Below are positions 45,634 through 54,094 of a stretch of DNA of 64,000 bases, piece by piece; positions within the stretch are counted from its first letter, which is position 1; every line of letters starts with the position of its first letter. The stretch lies in contig NZ_JAQLOI010000001.1 in NCBI RefSeq assembly GCF_028204155.1, positions 2,790,001-2,854,000 on the forward strand, in the 5' to 3' direction. The translations under genes and the position numbers were made by a program. Below the pieces are notes generated by a model that was not told where the DNA came from, made no database searches, and saw only the letters and a list, made by a program, of their open reading frames with translations. The DNA comes from Vibrio algarum. GTDB taxonomy: Bacteria; Pseudomonadota; Gammaproteobacteria; Enterobacterales; Vibrionaceae.

Positions 45634-47538
45634 TTACACCTTAGTCAAAAGCGTATTGATAGCACCTAAGAATTGAGCCGGATCTTCCATCGCACCACGT
45701 TCAGACAACATCGCTTGCCCAAGAAGTACTTCAACCCAACGACCAAACGCTTCTTCGTCAGCTTCATCTGCCATGCGTTTGACCAATTCATGCTCAGGGT
45801 TAATTTCGAAGATATACTTTACTTCAGGTACATCTTGTCCAGCCGCCTCTAGCAACTTCGCCATCTGAGTACCCATTTCGAAGTCATCCGTCACAACAAC
45901 CGCAGGTGTATTTGCAAGTTTGAAGGTTGTACGTACTTCTTTAACTCGATCACCTAGGTAGGTTTTCGTCCGCTCGACAACAGATTTGAACTCTTCTTCT
46001 GTCTCTTTATGTTTCTCTTTTTCAGCTTCATCTTCAAACTTACTGAGATCTAACCCTGCTTTGGTAATAGATTGGAATGATTTACCATCAAATTCGGTTA
46101 AATAGTTCATAAGCCATTCATCCATGCGATCAAACATTAGAATAACTTCGATGCCTTTGGCCTTAAACTGCTCTAAGTGAGGGCTGTTTTTAGCTGCTGC
46201 ATAACTATCGGCAGTAAGATAGAAGATTTTATCTTGCTCTTCTTTCATTCGCTCAACATAGGATGCTAGCGATACCGTTTGGTCTGATGAATCAACTTCT
46301 GTTGAAGCAAAGCGCATCAAGCCGCCGATCTTTTCTTTATTAGAAAAATCTTCTGCCGGACCTTCTTTAAGCACTTGACCAAACTCTTTCCAGAATGAGA
46401 GGTATTTCTCTTCGTCATTCTTGGCAATACGCTCAAGCATTGTTAGCACACGCTTAGTACAAGCATTACGGAGTGCTTGCGTCACCTTGTTGTCTTGAAG
46501 GATCTCACGAGAAACATTCAACGGTAAATCATTTGAGTCGATCAAACCACGAACAAAACGTAAGTACGTCGGCATAAACTGCTCAGCATCGTCCATAATA
46601 AATACGCGCTGAACATAAAGCTTCAGACCGCTTTTATGATCGCGATTCATCATGTCCCAAGGTGCTTTAGCAGGAATATATAGTAAACTGGTATAGTCGT
46701 TCTTACCTTCTACTTTATTGTGGCTCCATACAAGCGGGTCCGCAAAGTCATGTGAAACGTGTTTGTAAAACTCTTTATATTCTTCTTCACCAATATCCGA
46801 TTTATTACGTGTCCAAAGTGCTTGAGCTTTATTTATTTGCTCCCATTTTCCTTCTTCTTTCTCGTTGCCTTCTTCATCTTTTTCCTTAGTCCAAATAGAC
46901 ACCGGAATTCCAATGTGATCAGAATACTTGCCAATAACATCGCGTAAACGCCATTCCGACAGAAACTCTTCCCCTTCTTCACGCATGTGAAGAACAATGT
47001 CAGTGCCGCGAGACTCTTTCTTGATGCTTTCAATAGTGTACTCACCTTCTCCTGATGAATGCCACTGAACAGCATCTTCAGGGTTAGTTCCTGCTGCGCG
47101 AGTGCGTACCGTTACTGAGTCAGCAACAATAAAGGCGGAATAGAAACCAACACCAAACTGGCCGATTAATTGAGAATCTTTACTTTGGTCATCAGATAAA
47201 TTGGAAAAGAACTCCGCCGTACCCGATTTTGCTATGGTACCTAAATGTTCAATTACATCATCACGGCTCATACCAATACCGTTATCGGAAACAGTTAAGG
47301 TTTTGGCTTCCGCATCAAATGTCAGTTTTACACCTAAATCTGCATCACCTTGATACAAATCAGCATTTGATAGTGCTTGAAAGCGAAGTTTGTCGGATGC
47401 ATCAGAGGCATTAGAGATTAGCTCACGTAGAAAAATCTCTTTATTTGAATAAAGTGAGTGAATCATTAGGTGAAGTAACTGTTTTACTTCTGACTGAAAA
47501 CCACGAGTTTCTTTGTCTTGTGTTACTGTCTCGCTCAT
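45634..47538 (-). CDS. htpG: Chaperone HtpG (Hsp90)
   Basis: A 634-aa Hsp90 homologue. The N-terminal GHKL ATPase domain (SNKEIFLRELISNASDASDK, SDNGIGMSRDDV, LIGQFGVGFYSAF) is followed by the middle domain with RGLIDSNDLPLNVSREILQ and the C-terminal dimerisation domain. The start at MSETVTQDKE matches E. coli; the frame extends five residues further. A heat-shock sigma-32-type promoter lies about 100 bases upstream and faces away from toxR. Confidence 0.97.
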   Translation of the reverse strand: MSETVTQDKETRGFQSEVKQLLHLMIHSLYSNKEIFLRELISNASDASDKLRFQALSNADLYQGDADLGVKLTFDAEAKTLTVSDNGIGMSRDDVIEHLGTIAKSGTAEFFSNLSDDQSKDSQLIGQFGVGFYSAFIVADSVTVRTRAAGTNPEDAVQWHSSGEGEYTIESIKKESRGTDIVLHMREEGEEFLSEWRLRDVIGKYSDHIGIPVSIWTKEKDEEGNEKEEGKWEQINKAQALWTRNKSDIGEEEYKEFYKHVSHDFADPLVWSHNKVEGKNDYTSLLYIPAKAPWDMMNRDHKSGLKLYVQRVFIMDDAEQFMPTYLRFVRGLIDSNDLPLNVSREILQDNKVTQALRNACTKRVLTMLERIAKNDEEKYLSFWKEFGQVLKEGPAEDFSNKEKIGGLMRFASTEVDSSDQTVSLASYVERMKEEQDKIFYLTADSYAAAKNSPHLEQFKAKGIEVILMFDRMDEWLMNYLTEFDGKSFQSITKAGLDLSKFEDEAEKEKHKETEEEFKSVVERTKTYLGDRVKEVRTTFKLANTPAVVVTDDFEMGTQMAKLLEAAGQDVPEVKYIFEINPEHELVKRMADEADEEAFGRWVEVLLGQAMLSERGAMEDPAQFLGAINTLLTKV

Positions 47539-47639
47539 TTTAGCTCCATTCATTTTGGTTCAATTGCTGTATCTGGCTCTATTGCCATTCACTGTTGAGT
47601 TCTATAGTTAGGTCTAAATCGTACCTATTGCTCGCTAAT

Positions 47640-47667
47640 AGATAGGGTTGGCAATTGTAAATTCAAG
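47640..47667 (-). promoter_or_regulatory. Sigma-32 heat-shock promoter of htpG
   Basis: On the minus strand CTTGAA (-35, 47662-47667), a 14-base spacer and CCCTATCT (-10, 47640-47647) match the sigma-32 consensus CTTGAAA/CCCCATNT at all but one or two positions. The htpG ATG is about 100 bases downstream. In V. cholerae a heat-shock promoter for htpG next to toxR is known. Confidence 0.75.
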
Positions 47668-47831
47668 GTCAAACTTCATAAAAACAGTGTTTTTTACAAC
47701 TATTTTTGTCTATTCTGCGCAAAGTTTTTATCAAAAATTATAAAAATCTTATATTATTAGTCTAGTGAATGTATTGATTCGCTAGGTATCCGACTTTTTT
47801 ATTCAATTACTTAAGGTGAAAAATTTAATCA

Positions 47832-48689
47832 ATGAGCAGCGTAGGTACCAAATTTCTTCTTGCACAAAGATTTGTATTTGACCCAAATAACAATTCGCTT
47901 ACCGACAAAATAAACGGTAATGAGTTAAGTCGTTTAGGTAGTAATGAAAGTAGAATTCTTTTACTTTTTTGTGAGCGCACAAATCAAATCATTACTCGAG
48001 ATGAGCTCCATGAGTTTGTCTGGAGAGATCAAGGTTTCCAGGTTGATGACTCAAGTCTGACTCAAGCTATATCAACACTTAGAAAAGTACTGTTGGATTC
48101 AACTAAAGCGCCTAAATTTGTAAAAACTGTACCTAAACGTGGCTACCAGTTTATTGCCACGGTTGAAAAAACCATTCCGTTGTCTTCAAGTATCGAAGAA
48201 GAAACCCAAGAGAACACGGAAGATGTTGTGTTTTCGGCAGACAAAGGATTCAAAGATTCTGTTGAGTCAATGGTCGATAATACAGACGCTAGCGCTAGTC
48301 AAGAGTCTCCGCAGATCGCGACACCACATAAACAGCACCGACTAATTACCAAACTGATCCTGGTTATTGCTGCACTTTTACCTATATTCGTCTATATGAT
48401 GATAGAACCTGCCCCATCAAAGTTTAAATTAGTCGATACGATTGCAGACATACCATTGCAAACAACGGAAAATCACCCTCCACTAGATGATTGGCAACCA
48501 CTTATCAATAAATGTGTTTCCGCGTATCTGACTGAACATACCGAGAAACCGATAAAGATAATCGTTACCGCCGGGCCTAACAATAACTTAATGATGAATT
48601 ATGTTCATTCAGAGTCAAATACATCTGAAAATATCACCATTCAACTCATCGCTAAGCAGCAAGACATGTCTGCATTGTGCAGAAGGTAG
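47832..48689 (+). CDS. toxR: Transmembrane transcriptional regulator ToxR
   Basis: A 285-aa one-component membrane regulator. Residues 4-110 form an OmpR-type winged helix (RLGSNESRILLL, VWRDQGFQVDDSSLTQAIS, KTVPKRGYQF). A Ser/Glu-rich linker runs over 111-170, one membrane helix at 172-191 (ITKLILVIAALLPIFVYMMI) follows, and the periplasmic domain carries Cys228 and Cys283, placed like the redox pair of V. cholerae ToxR. It controls outer-membrane porins and bile responses in Vibrio. The start is fixed because an in-frame TAA lies two codons upstream; its ribosome-binding site (AAGGTG) is unusually distant. Confidence 0.95.
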   Translation: MSSVGTKFLLAQRFVFDPNNNSLTDKINGNELSRLGSNESRILLLFCERTNQIITRDELHEFVWRDQGFQVDDSSLTQAISTLRKVLLDSTKAPKFVKTVPKRGYQFIATVEKTIPLSSSIEEETQENTEDVVFSADKGFKDSVESMVDNTDASASQESPQIATPHKQHRLITKLILVIAALLPIFVYMMIEPAPSKFKLVDTIADIPLQTTENHPPLDDWQPLINKCVSAYLTEHTEKPIKIIVTAGPNNNLMMNYVHSESNTSENITIQLIAKQQDMSALCRR

Positions 48690-48698
48690 GAGTAGAAC

Positions 48699-49226
48699 AT
48701 GACTAATCAAAAATTTGCCCTTGTTATACTTACTGTCTCAGTATTGTTTAGCTGTTGGTTATATTTAGGCGCGGATATCAAGCTTGAGAAAGAGCTAACA
48801 TCTCGAGAGTGGCAATCAACGATGAGCCATTACATTTCGCCAGAGATGCAAGAAGGAGATAACAATAGAATTAGTATATTGAGCAGAATTGATGTCAGCA
48901 GCAATGTAAAATACTTGCCAAATGGCGCTTACTTGCGTGTCTCTCGACTCACAATGTACGAAAGAGATAATCAGGTAACCTCTGTGATGAATATTTCCGA
49001 AACAGGGAAATGGGAACTGAGTGATGACTACCTGCTCATTCATCCAGAAGAGTTTAAAGATACAACAACCAATACCAGTGTGGATTTTACTGAAGAACAC
49101 TTAGATATAATTAAGACACTGTTTATTATGGATGCTGAGCAGAGTCGCCGTGTTGATGTTATCAATGCCAAAGCTATTTTACTAACCAGCTTAAATCACG
49201 GTTCTAGAATATTGTCTTCTAATTAA
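48699..49226 (+). CDS. toxS: ToxR-associated periplasmic protein ToxS
   Basis: A 175-aa inner-membrane-anchored periplasmic protein. One N-terminal helix (FALVILTVSVLFSCWLYLG, about 6-24) is followed by a beta-rich periplasmic domain including SREWQSTMSHYI and LPNGAYLRVSRLTMYE. In V. cholerae ToxS binds the ToxR periplasmic domain, stabilises it and shares bile-sensing. It begins nine bases after the toxR stop codon, so the genes are cotranscribed. Confidence 0.95.
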   Translation: MTNQKFALVILTVSVLFSCWLYLGADIKLEKELTSREWQSTMSHYISPEMQEGDNNRISILSRIDVSSNVKYLPNGAYLRVSRLTMYERDNQVTSVMNISETGKWELSDDYLLIHPEEFKDTTTNTSVDFTEEHLDIIKTLFIMDAEQSRRVDVINAKAILLTSLNHGSRILSSN

Positions 49227-49257
49227 CCCACATTAGAACAAATATTTGCTAATTAAA

Positions 49258-49302
49258 TATAAAAACGCCATTTCTACATCAAGTAGATATGGCGTTTTTT
49301 TT
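49258..49302. terminator. Bidirectional terminator between toxS and yfcE
   Basis: Hairpin AAAACGCCAT...ATGGCGTTTT with inner TTCTAC/GTAGAT pairing (49262-49297) and a T8 run, between convergent genes. Confidence 0.88.
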
Positions 49303-49847
49303 CAAAGACTCACTTGCCTTATAACTTCGTCAGTAAACGAAAGAACCTTAAAAGTATTATTTTCATACAATCCATAACTCTCCACATTCCCGCCTTTTGG
49401 AAAGGTGATGGACCCGGGATTATAAATAAATTGGTCCCCTATTCTTTCAGCAACGGGCAAATGAGTATGTCCATGTGCTATTACATCACCCGTCTTTAAC
49501 TTCGGTCGATTATCACTATTATAGGTATGCCCATGGGTTAAGAATATTCGTATCCCATTTTCGAGTAATACCCATGCGTTAGACTCTAGCATTGGAAACT
49601 CAAGTAACATTTGATCGACTTCACTGTCACAATTACCACGTACGGCAACAATTTCATCACTATATTGGTTGAGTAGCTCAGCAACCAGAGCCGGCTGATA
49701 ACCTTCCGGTACTGGGTTTCTCGGCCCATGATTTAAAATATCGCCTAAAATGAGCAGTTGTTTGGCGTCTGACTGCTCATATTTCTCCAGCATTCGTTTC
49801 GTTGCTGGCAATGAACCGTGTAAATCAGAAACAAAAAACAATTTCAT
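49302..49847 (-). CDS. yfcE: YfcE-type metallophosphoesterase
   Basis: A 181-aa calcineurin-like phosphoesterase with all metal motifs: FVSDLHG (Asp, His), LGDILNHGPR, RGNCDSEVDQ, LTHGHTY and AHGHTHLP. E. coli YfcE hydrolyses phosphodiester model substrates in vitro; its natural substrate is unknown. The start MKLFFVSDLHG fits the family, though the ribosome-binding site is weak. It is the last gene of the DUF1538-PII-CBS operon, with its start 20 bases after the CBS stop. Whether it acts on a nucleotide sensed by that operon is open. Confidence 0.9.
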   Translation of the reverse strand: MKLFFVSDLHGSLPATKRMLEKYEQSDAKQLLILGDILNHGPRNPVPEGYQPALVAELLNQYSDEIVAVRGNCDSEVDQMLLEFPMLESNAWVLLENGIRIFLTHGHTYNSDNRPKLKTGDVIAHGHTHLPVAERIGDQFIYNPGSITFPKGGNVESYGLYENNTFKVLSFTDEVIRQVSL

Positions 49848-49866
49848 AAGGTTTTTATCTCTATTC

Positions 49867-50271
49867 CTATGCATCTAAAGCCATGCCATTAACAACAATA
49901 TTATTGTAGCTGACCATACCTATTATCTTTCCTTTTTCAATTACAGGAGCACGACTAACACCAAACCTTTCAAAAAGACGAGCGCAGTATTTTACGTTCA
50001 TTTCTGGGTCAACAGATAGAGCCGGTTTCGTCATGATTTCGTAAATATTGGTGCGCTCAATCGAACGATTCTGAGCCAGTACTTTTTTAGCAACATCATT
50101 CATCAATACAATACCGTATTCATCATCGTCATTACGTTTATTTACCACAAGCGCTTTTACGACGTTTATTCTTGCCAATCGAATTCCTTCTTTGACCGTA
50201 GTAATTCCGTCAACCATTACATAAGAATTCGCCATTACGTCCCGAACTCTAACAATCTTGTGCTGAGTCAT
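49867..50271 (-). CDS. CBS-domain-pair regulatory protein
   Basis: A 134-aa soluble protein made almost only of two CBS motifs: CBS1 about residues 12-66 (VRDVMANSYVMVDGITTVKE, GIVLMNDVAK) and CBS2 about 79-130 (IMTKPALSVDPEMNVKYCAR, IGMVSYNNIV). CBS pairs bind adenosyl ligands such as AMP, ATP or SAM and usually switch a partner protein. Its ATG overlaps the TGA of the PII-like gene by four bases, so the two are coupled. I infer it regulates the DUF1538 membrane proteins. Confidence 0.85.
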   Translation of the reverse strand: MTQHKIVRVRDVMANSYVMVDGITTVKEGIRLARINVVKALVVNKRNDDDEYGIVLMNDVAKKVLAQNRSIERTNIYEIMTKPALSVDPEMNVKYCARLFERFGVSRAPVIEKGKIIGMVSYNNIVVNGMALDA

Positions 50272-50618
50272 AACTCGTCCTCTACTACTTTCGTTAATGT
50301 TTCAACTTGATGAGCGACCCCAACAGCATCTTCAATATCAATTTGTATTGCGATACCTTGACCGGATTCTTCATCAAACTCACCGACAGTATTAATTGTC
50401 TCAAGTATATGTCTGGATAAATGCTCCTCTACAACAAATAAAAGAACATCCTTTTGTACTTCTAAAGTAAGGCCAAAAAAAGTAGTTTTTTGATTTAGCC
50501 CTTCTCCTCTCGCATTGTTAATTACCGTTGCACCAGTGGCGCCTGCTGAGCGCGCAGCATCTAAAACTGTATCTGTCTTTGTATCTTCCACAAAGGCAAT
50601 TATTAGTTTAAAGCGCAT
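50268..50618 (-). CDS. PII-like nucleotide-binding signalling protein
   Basis: A 116-aa protein of the PII superfamily: RFKLIIAFVEDTKTDTVLDA as first beta-alpha unit, a T-loop at about 37-52 (ARGEGLNQKTTFFGLT), FVVEEHLSRHILETI, and a C-terminal ESGQGIAIQIDIEDAVGV strand. The T-loop lacks the uridylylated Tyr of GlnB/GlnK, so it is not a classical nitrogen PII; it belongs with transporter-linked PII-like proteins. I set the start at 50618, seven bases after AAGGAG. It overlaps the upstream DUF1538 gene by 11 bases and the CBS gene by four. Confidence 0.85.
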   Translation of the reverse strand: MRFKLIIAFVEDTKTDTVLDAARSAGATGATVINNARGEGLNQKTTFFGLTLEVQKDVLLFVVEEHLSRHILETINTVGEFDEESGQGIAIQIDIEDAVGVAHQVETLTKVVEDEL

Positions 50619-51402
50619 CCTCATTCTCCTTAGAAACAGATTTTGCATTTAACCATTGAGTAATTTGGGCGTAAGCCATAACGGATATAATTGGGAACAA
50701 ACTTGCAAACGCAATCAATCCAAAACCATCTATAACAGGGTTTCTTCCTGGAACCGTAGACGCCAGACCTAAACCCAATGCAGTAACAAGTGGGACGGTT
50801 ACTGTCGATGTTGTCACACCACCCGAATCATAGGCTAAAGGCACTATTAATTTAGGTGCGAAATTTGTTTGTATAATCACCACGATATAACCGACCATGA
50901 TGTAATAGTGAATAGGGTCGCCAACAACAATTCGATAACTACCAAGAGATATTCCAATAGCAACACCAAGTGCCACTGCAATGCGCAGTCCATTAACACT
51001 AATAGAGCCACCAGAAACTTGATTCGCTTTTATAGCGACGGCGATCAACGAAGGCTCCGCAATTGTGGTGCTAAATCCAATAGCAAAGGCAAAAAGATAT
51101 ACCCAATAATAATCTATCCAGCTTAACGACTCCGTGAGACTGTCTTTAAAAGAGTAAAGAAACTCTGGTGCAGTCAGTTGCGCTGCCATGGTTTCACCCA
51201 GCGGAAATAGCGCCAACTCCAATCCTAACAAGAACAACGATAAACCTAAAATAACGTAAAAAAACCCAAGAATTACATTACTTAAATTGGCAATAGGCTT
51301 TCTAAGCACCACCATTTGGAAACCAAAAATAATAGTAGCGATAGGAATTACATCGAGAACAGTACCGGTAAAAGTGTCTATAAATTGAGATAGGCTAATC
51401 AT
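50608..51402 (-). CDS. DUF1538 membrane protein, second subunit
   Basis: A 264-aa integral membrane protein of the DUF1538 family with about seven hydrophobic segments. Conserved polar motifs are ALFPLGE (64-70), GFSTTIAEPSLIAVA (109-123), YDSGGVTTST (191-200) running into VTVPLVTALG, and GRNPVIDGFGLIAFASLFP (219-237). All four recur in the neighbouring paralogue. The TTIAEP and GGVTTSTVTVP pair looks like two related half-repeats, as in transporters with inverted repeats; that is inference. The ATG overlaps the TGA of the first paralogue (ATGA). The transported substrate is unknown. Confidence 0.85.
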   Translation of the reverse strand: MISLSQFIDTFTGTVLDVIPIATIIFGFQMVVLRKPIANLSNVILGFFYVILGLSLFLLGLELALFPLGETMAAQLTAPEFLYSFKDSLTESLSWIDYYWVYLFAFAIGFSTTIAEPSLIAVAIKANQVSGGSISVNGLRIAVALGVAIGISLGSYRIVVGDPIHYYIMVGYIVVIIQTNFAPKLIVPLAYDSGGVTTSTVTVPLVTALGLGLASTVPGRNPVIDGFGLIAFASLFPIISVMAYAQITQWLNAKSVSKENEDAL

Positions 51403-52133
51403 GCTAACACCATCCCATAAATCATAACGAACATCATCGGAAGCAAGGAAGCAAAAGCGATCAGTCCGAACCCATCAAGCATCGGATTACGCCCCTTGAT
51501 GGACGATGCTAACCCGACACCTAACGCGGTCACTAATGGAACCGTAATAGTGGATGTTGTTACTCCTCCTGAATCGTAAGCGATACCTATGATGGTTTCC
51601 GGTGCAAACCAGGTCAAAATAATCACGCCAATATAACCACCAGTTATCATTATATGGATAGGCCAACCTTTCAGGATGCGAACAACACCAATGACAATTG
51701 CTAACCCCACTGACAGGGCGACAGTTATCCTAAGCCCATTGGCATAATCATCCATATCCTCTAAGGTTTGAGAGATAACCCCTCCTTCAGCTGCCACTTC
51801 AGCCGCCTCTTGGGCTACGGCCGTCAAGGCTGGCTCTGCTATCGTGGTACCAAAACCCAAACAAAATGCGAACAAAATCAGCCAAAAAATACTACCTTTA
51901 CGAGCGAAAGATTGAGCCATACTTTCACCAATCGGAAACAATCCCATATTTAAGCCAAAAATGAAGAAGGTTAATCCGAGAACGACAAAAAGTAAGCCTA
52001 GAAGGATAGATGTAATATTAGGAAGAGGTTCTTGAAGAACGATAAGTTGAAAAAAACCGATAACAATTATAATTGGTAGAAGATCACGCAAGCTTCCTAA
52101 CATTGCTTTAAATAATGCAATCAGTGCTTTCAT
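51399..52133 (-). CDS. DUF1538 membrane protein, first subunit
   Basis: A 244-aa paralogue of the next gene and first of a five-gene operon. It shares LFPIGES (65-71), GFGTTIAEPALTAVA (93-107), YDSGGVTTST (186-195) and GRNPMLDGFGLIAFASLLP (214-232). It differs in the segment between the second and third motifs, with an acidic/Ala-rich insert AQEAAEVAAEGGV and TLEDMDDYAN. I set the start at 52133 (MKALIALFKA), just after a GGGGGAG ribosome-binding site; the frame extends 14 residues more. The two DUF1538 proteins probably form a heteromeric channel or transporter. Confidence 0.85.
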   Translation of the reverse strand: MKALIALFKAMLGSLRDLLPIIIVIGFFQLIVLQEPLPNITSILLGLLFVVLGLTFFIFGLNMGLFPIGESMAQSFARKGSIFWLILFAFCLGFGTTIAEPALTAVAQEAAEVAAEGGVISQTLEDMDDYANGLRITVALSVGLAIVIGVVRILKGWPIHIMITGGYIGVIILTWFAPETIIGIAYDSGGVTTSTITVPLVTALGVGLASSIKGRNPMLDGFGLIAFASLLPMMFVMIYGMVLA

Positions 52134-52309
52134 GTCTCCCCCTTTAGAATATTCGCCTATTCTTATGTTGGTCAAATATTAAAAATACGTCCACAACTAT
52201 CTCTTCTTTTTACCAAAATGAGATATTTAACTTAAGTCCATGTAATTTAGCTTGATCGTCAACTTAGGACTATAATGAGAATTCATTGGTCATTTGCTAA
52301 GGAGGGCAC

Positions 52310-53216
52310 ATGCAGATACTGCTAACTGGTGGGACAGGTTTTATCGGTTCAGAATTACTCAAACAACTTTCGTCGCATAAAATCATTCTTCTTAGTAGAA
52401 ATATCACCGAAGCTAAATTCAAACTCCAACATGCCGACTTTGGCAATATTACGTATATCGATAGCTTGGATCACTACAGTAATTTCAATGAAATTGACGC
52501 TATCATAAACCTTGCAGGCGAACCTATTGCAGGAAAAAGGTGGAGTAAAAAACAAAAAAAGCGATCTGCACCAGCCGTTGGTCTCTAACAGAAAAACTTG
52601 TTGATCTAATTCACGCAAGTACTACTCCCCCTGCAACTTTTATCAGTGGTTCTGCCGTTGGTTATTACGGAGATCAGCAAGAGCATCCATTTGATGAATC
52701 ACTTCAAGCCTATCATGAAGGGTTCACGCATCATGTCTGCTCTATATGGGAGTCAATTGCAAAAAAAGCAAATCAGAAGCCACTCGCGTATGTATCGTTC
52801 GAACTGGCTTAGTTTTAGGTTTAGATGGTGGCGCTTTACCTCTAATGTTGACTCCTTTTAAATACGGAGTAGGCAGTCGCTTAGGTAACGGTAAACAATA
52901 TATGCCTTGGATACATATCCTAGACATGGTTAAAGGCATTCTTTTTCTATTAGATACGCCTCATGCAAGTGGTTATTTTAATTTCAGCGCACCACACCCG
53001 ATCACTAACGCGGAATTTAGTAAGTGCTTGGCTTCTACGATGAAACGTCCGCTATTTCTTGCAACACCCAAATGGTTTTTCAAACTTATTATGGGCGAAG
53101 CAACTTGCCTATTATTTGATAGTATTCGCGCTAAACCGAAACGATTGACAGAGCTCGGATTTAATTTCACTTATTCCAGATTAGAGCCAGCAATCAAATC
53201 ACTTTTACAGCATTAA
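52310..53216 (+). pseudogene. yfcH: YfcH-type NAD-dependent epimerase (TIGR01777), two frameshifts
   Basis: An extended SDR, family TIGR01777 (E. coli YfcH, 297 aa), in three frames. Part 1 has TGGTGFIGSELLKQ and INLAGEPIAGKRW; part 2 (about 52564-52760) has FISGSAVGYYG with the catalytic-type YYG motif; part 3 has RTGLVLGLDGGALP and ends ESLLQH-like SLLQH. One extra base in the A7 run at 52554-52560 (or the A6 before it) and one in A7 at 52761-52767 restore about 302 aa. Every other base reads cleanly, so sequencing error is the simpler explanation than decay. The reaction is unknown. Confidence 0.85.
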
Positions 53217-53266
53217 AGGTGCTAAAGTCGTTTTCTATAATAAATCAGCGAATTAGATAATACACT

Positions 53267-54094
53267 ATGTCGAAAACAGTTCTTATTACTGGGTGCTCAT
53301 CAGGAATAGGTTATGTATGCGCCCATGCATTGCAAAAAGAAGGATTTAAAGTAATCGCTTCATGTCGTAAAAAAGAGGACGTAGAAAGACTTATCTCTGA
53401 AGGTTTAACTTGCATACAGTTGGACCTCAATGACTCAGAATGTATCTCCAACGCAGTCATTGAGACCATGAACTTATGTAATGGTCAACTTTATGGGCTA
53501 TTTAATAATGGCGCTTATGGTCAAACTGGCGCACTAGAAGACTTACCAGTCGCTGCTTTAAAAGAACAATTTCAAAGTAACTTCTTCGGTTGGCACCAAC
53601 TTGTGTGTGAAATATTGCCTTATATGCGTAAACAGGGAGTCGGACGCATTGTTCAAAATAGTTCCGTACTTGGTTTCGCTGCGATGAAGTATCGTGGTGC
53701 ATACAATGCATCTAAGTTTGCAATCGAAGGATGGAGCGATACTTTACGATTAGAGTTATTCGATACCAATATCAAGATAAGCATCATTGAACCCGGTCCA
53801 ATAGAAACACAGTTTCGAGCCAACGCCTTACTAAAGTTTCAACAGTGGATAGATGTCGACAGCAGCGTGCATAAAAAAGCATACGGTGTTCAACTCGCTC
53901 GATTAGGCGATACAACCTCTAAAAACGCATTCGTTTTACCTGCCGAGTCAATCGTAGCGCCATTACTTAATGCACTAAACACACGAGAGCCAAAACTTCG
54001 ATATAGGGTAACAACACCAACAAAAGTTTTTTCATTTTTGAAACGAATTTTACCCTCTCGATGGTTAGATATTATTTTAAGAAAGGCGGCATAA
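53267..54094 (+). CDS. Short-chain dehydrogenase/reductase, YbbO-like
   Basis: A 275-aa classical SDR. The nucleotide loop is TGCSSGIG at 7-14, NNGA is in LFNNGAYGQTG, the catalytic Ser is in QNSSVLGF, and the active site is YNASK. The downstream SIIEPGPIETQFR is typical. It resembles E. coli YbbO, an NADP-dependent aldehyde/retinoid reductase, and, as in E. coli, lies next to cnoX (ybbN). The C-terminal VTTPTKVFSFLKRILPSRWL is basic and amphipathic, possibly membrane-associating. Confidence 0.88.
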   Translation: MSKTVLITGCSSGIGYVCAHALQKEGFKVIASCRKKEDVERLISEGLTCIQLDLNDSECISNAVIETMNLCNGQLYGLFNNGAYGQTGALEDLPVAALKEQFQSNFFGWHQLVCEILPYMRKQGVGRIVQNSSVLGFAAMKYRGAYNASKFAIEGWSDTLRLELFDTNIKISIIEPGPIETQFRANALLKFQQWIDVDSSVHKKAYGVQLARLGDTTSKNAFVLPAESIVAPLLNALNTREPKLRYRVTTPTKVFSFLKRILPSRWLDIILRKAA

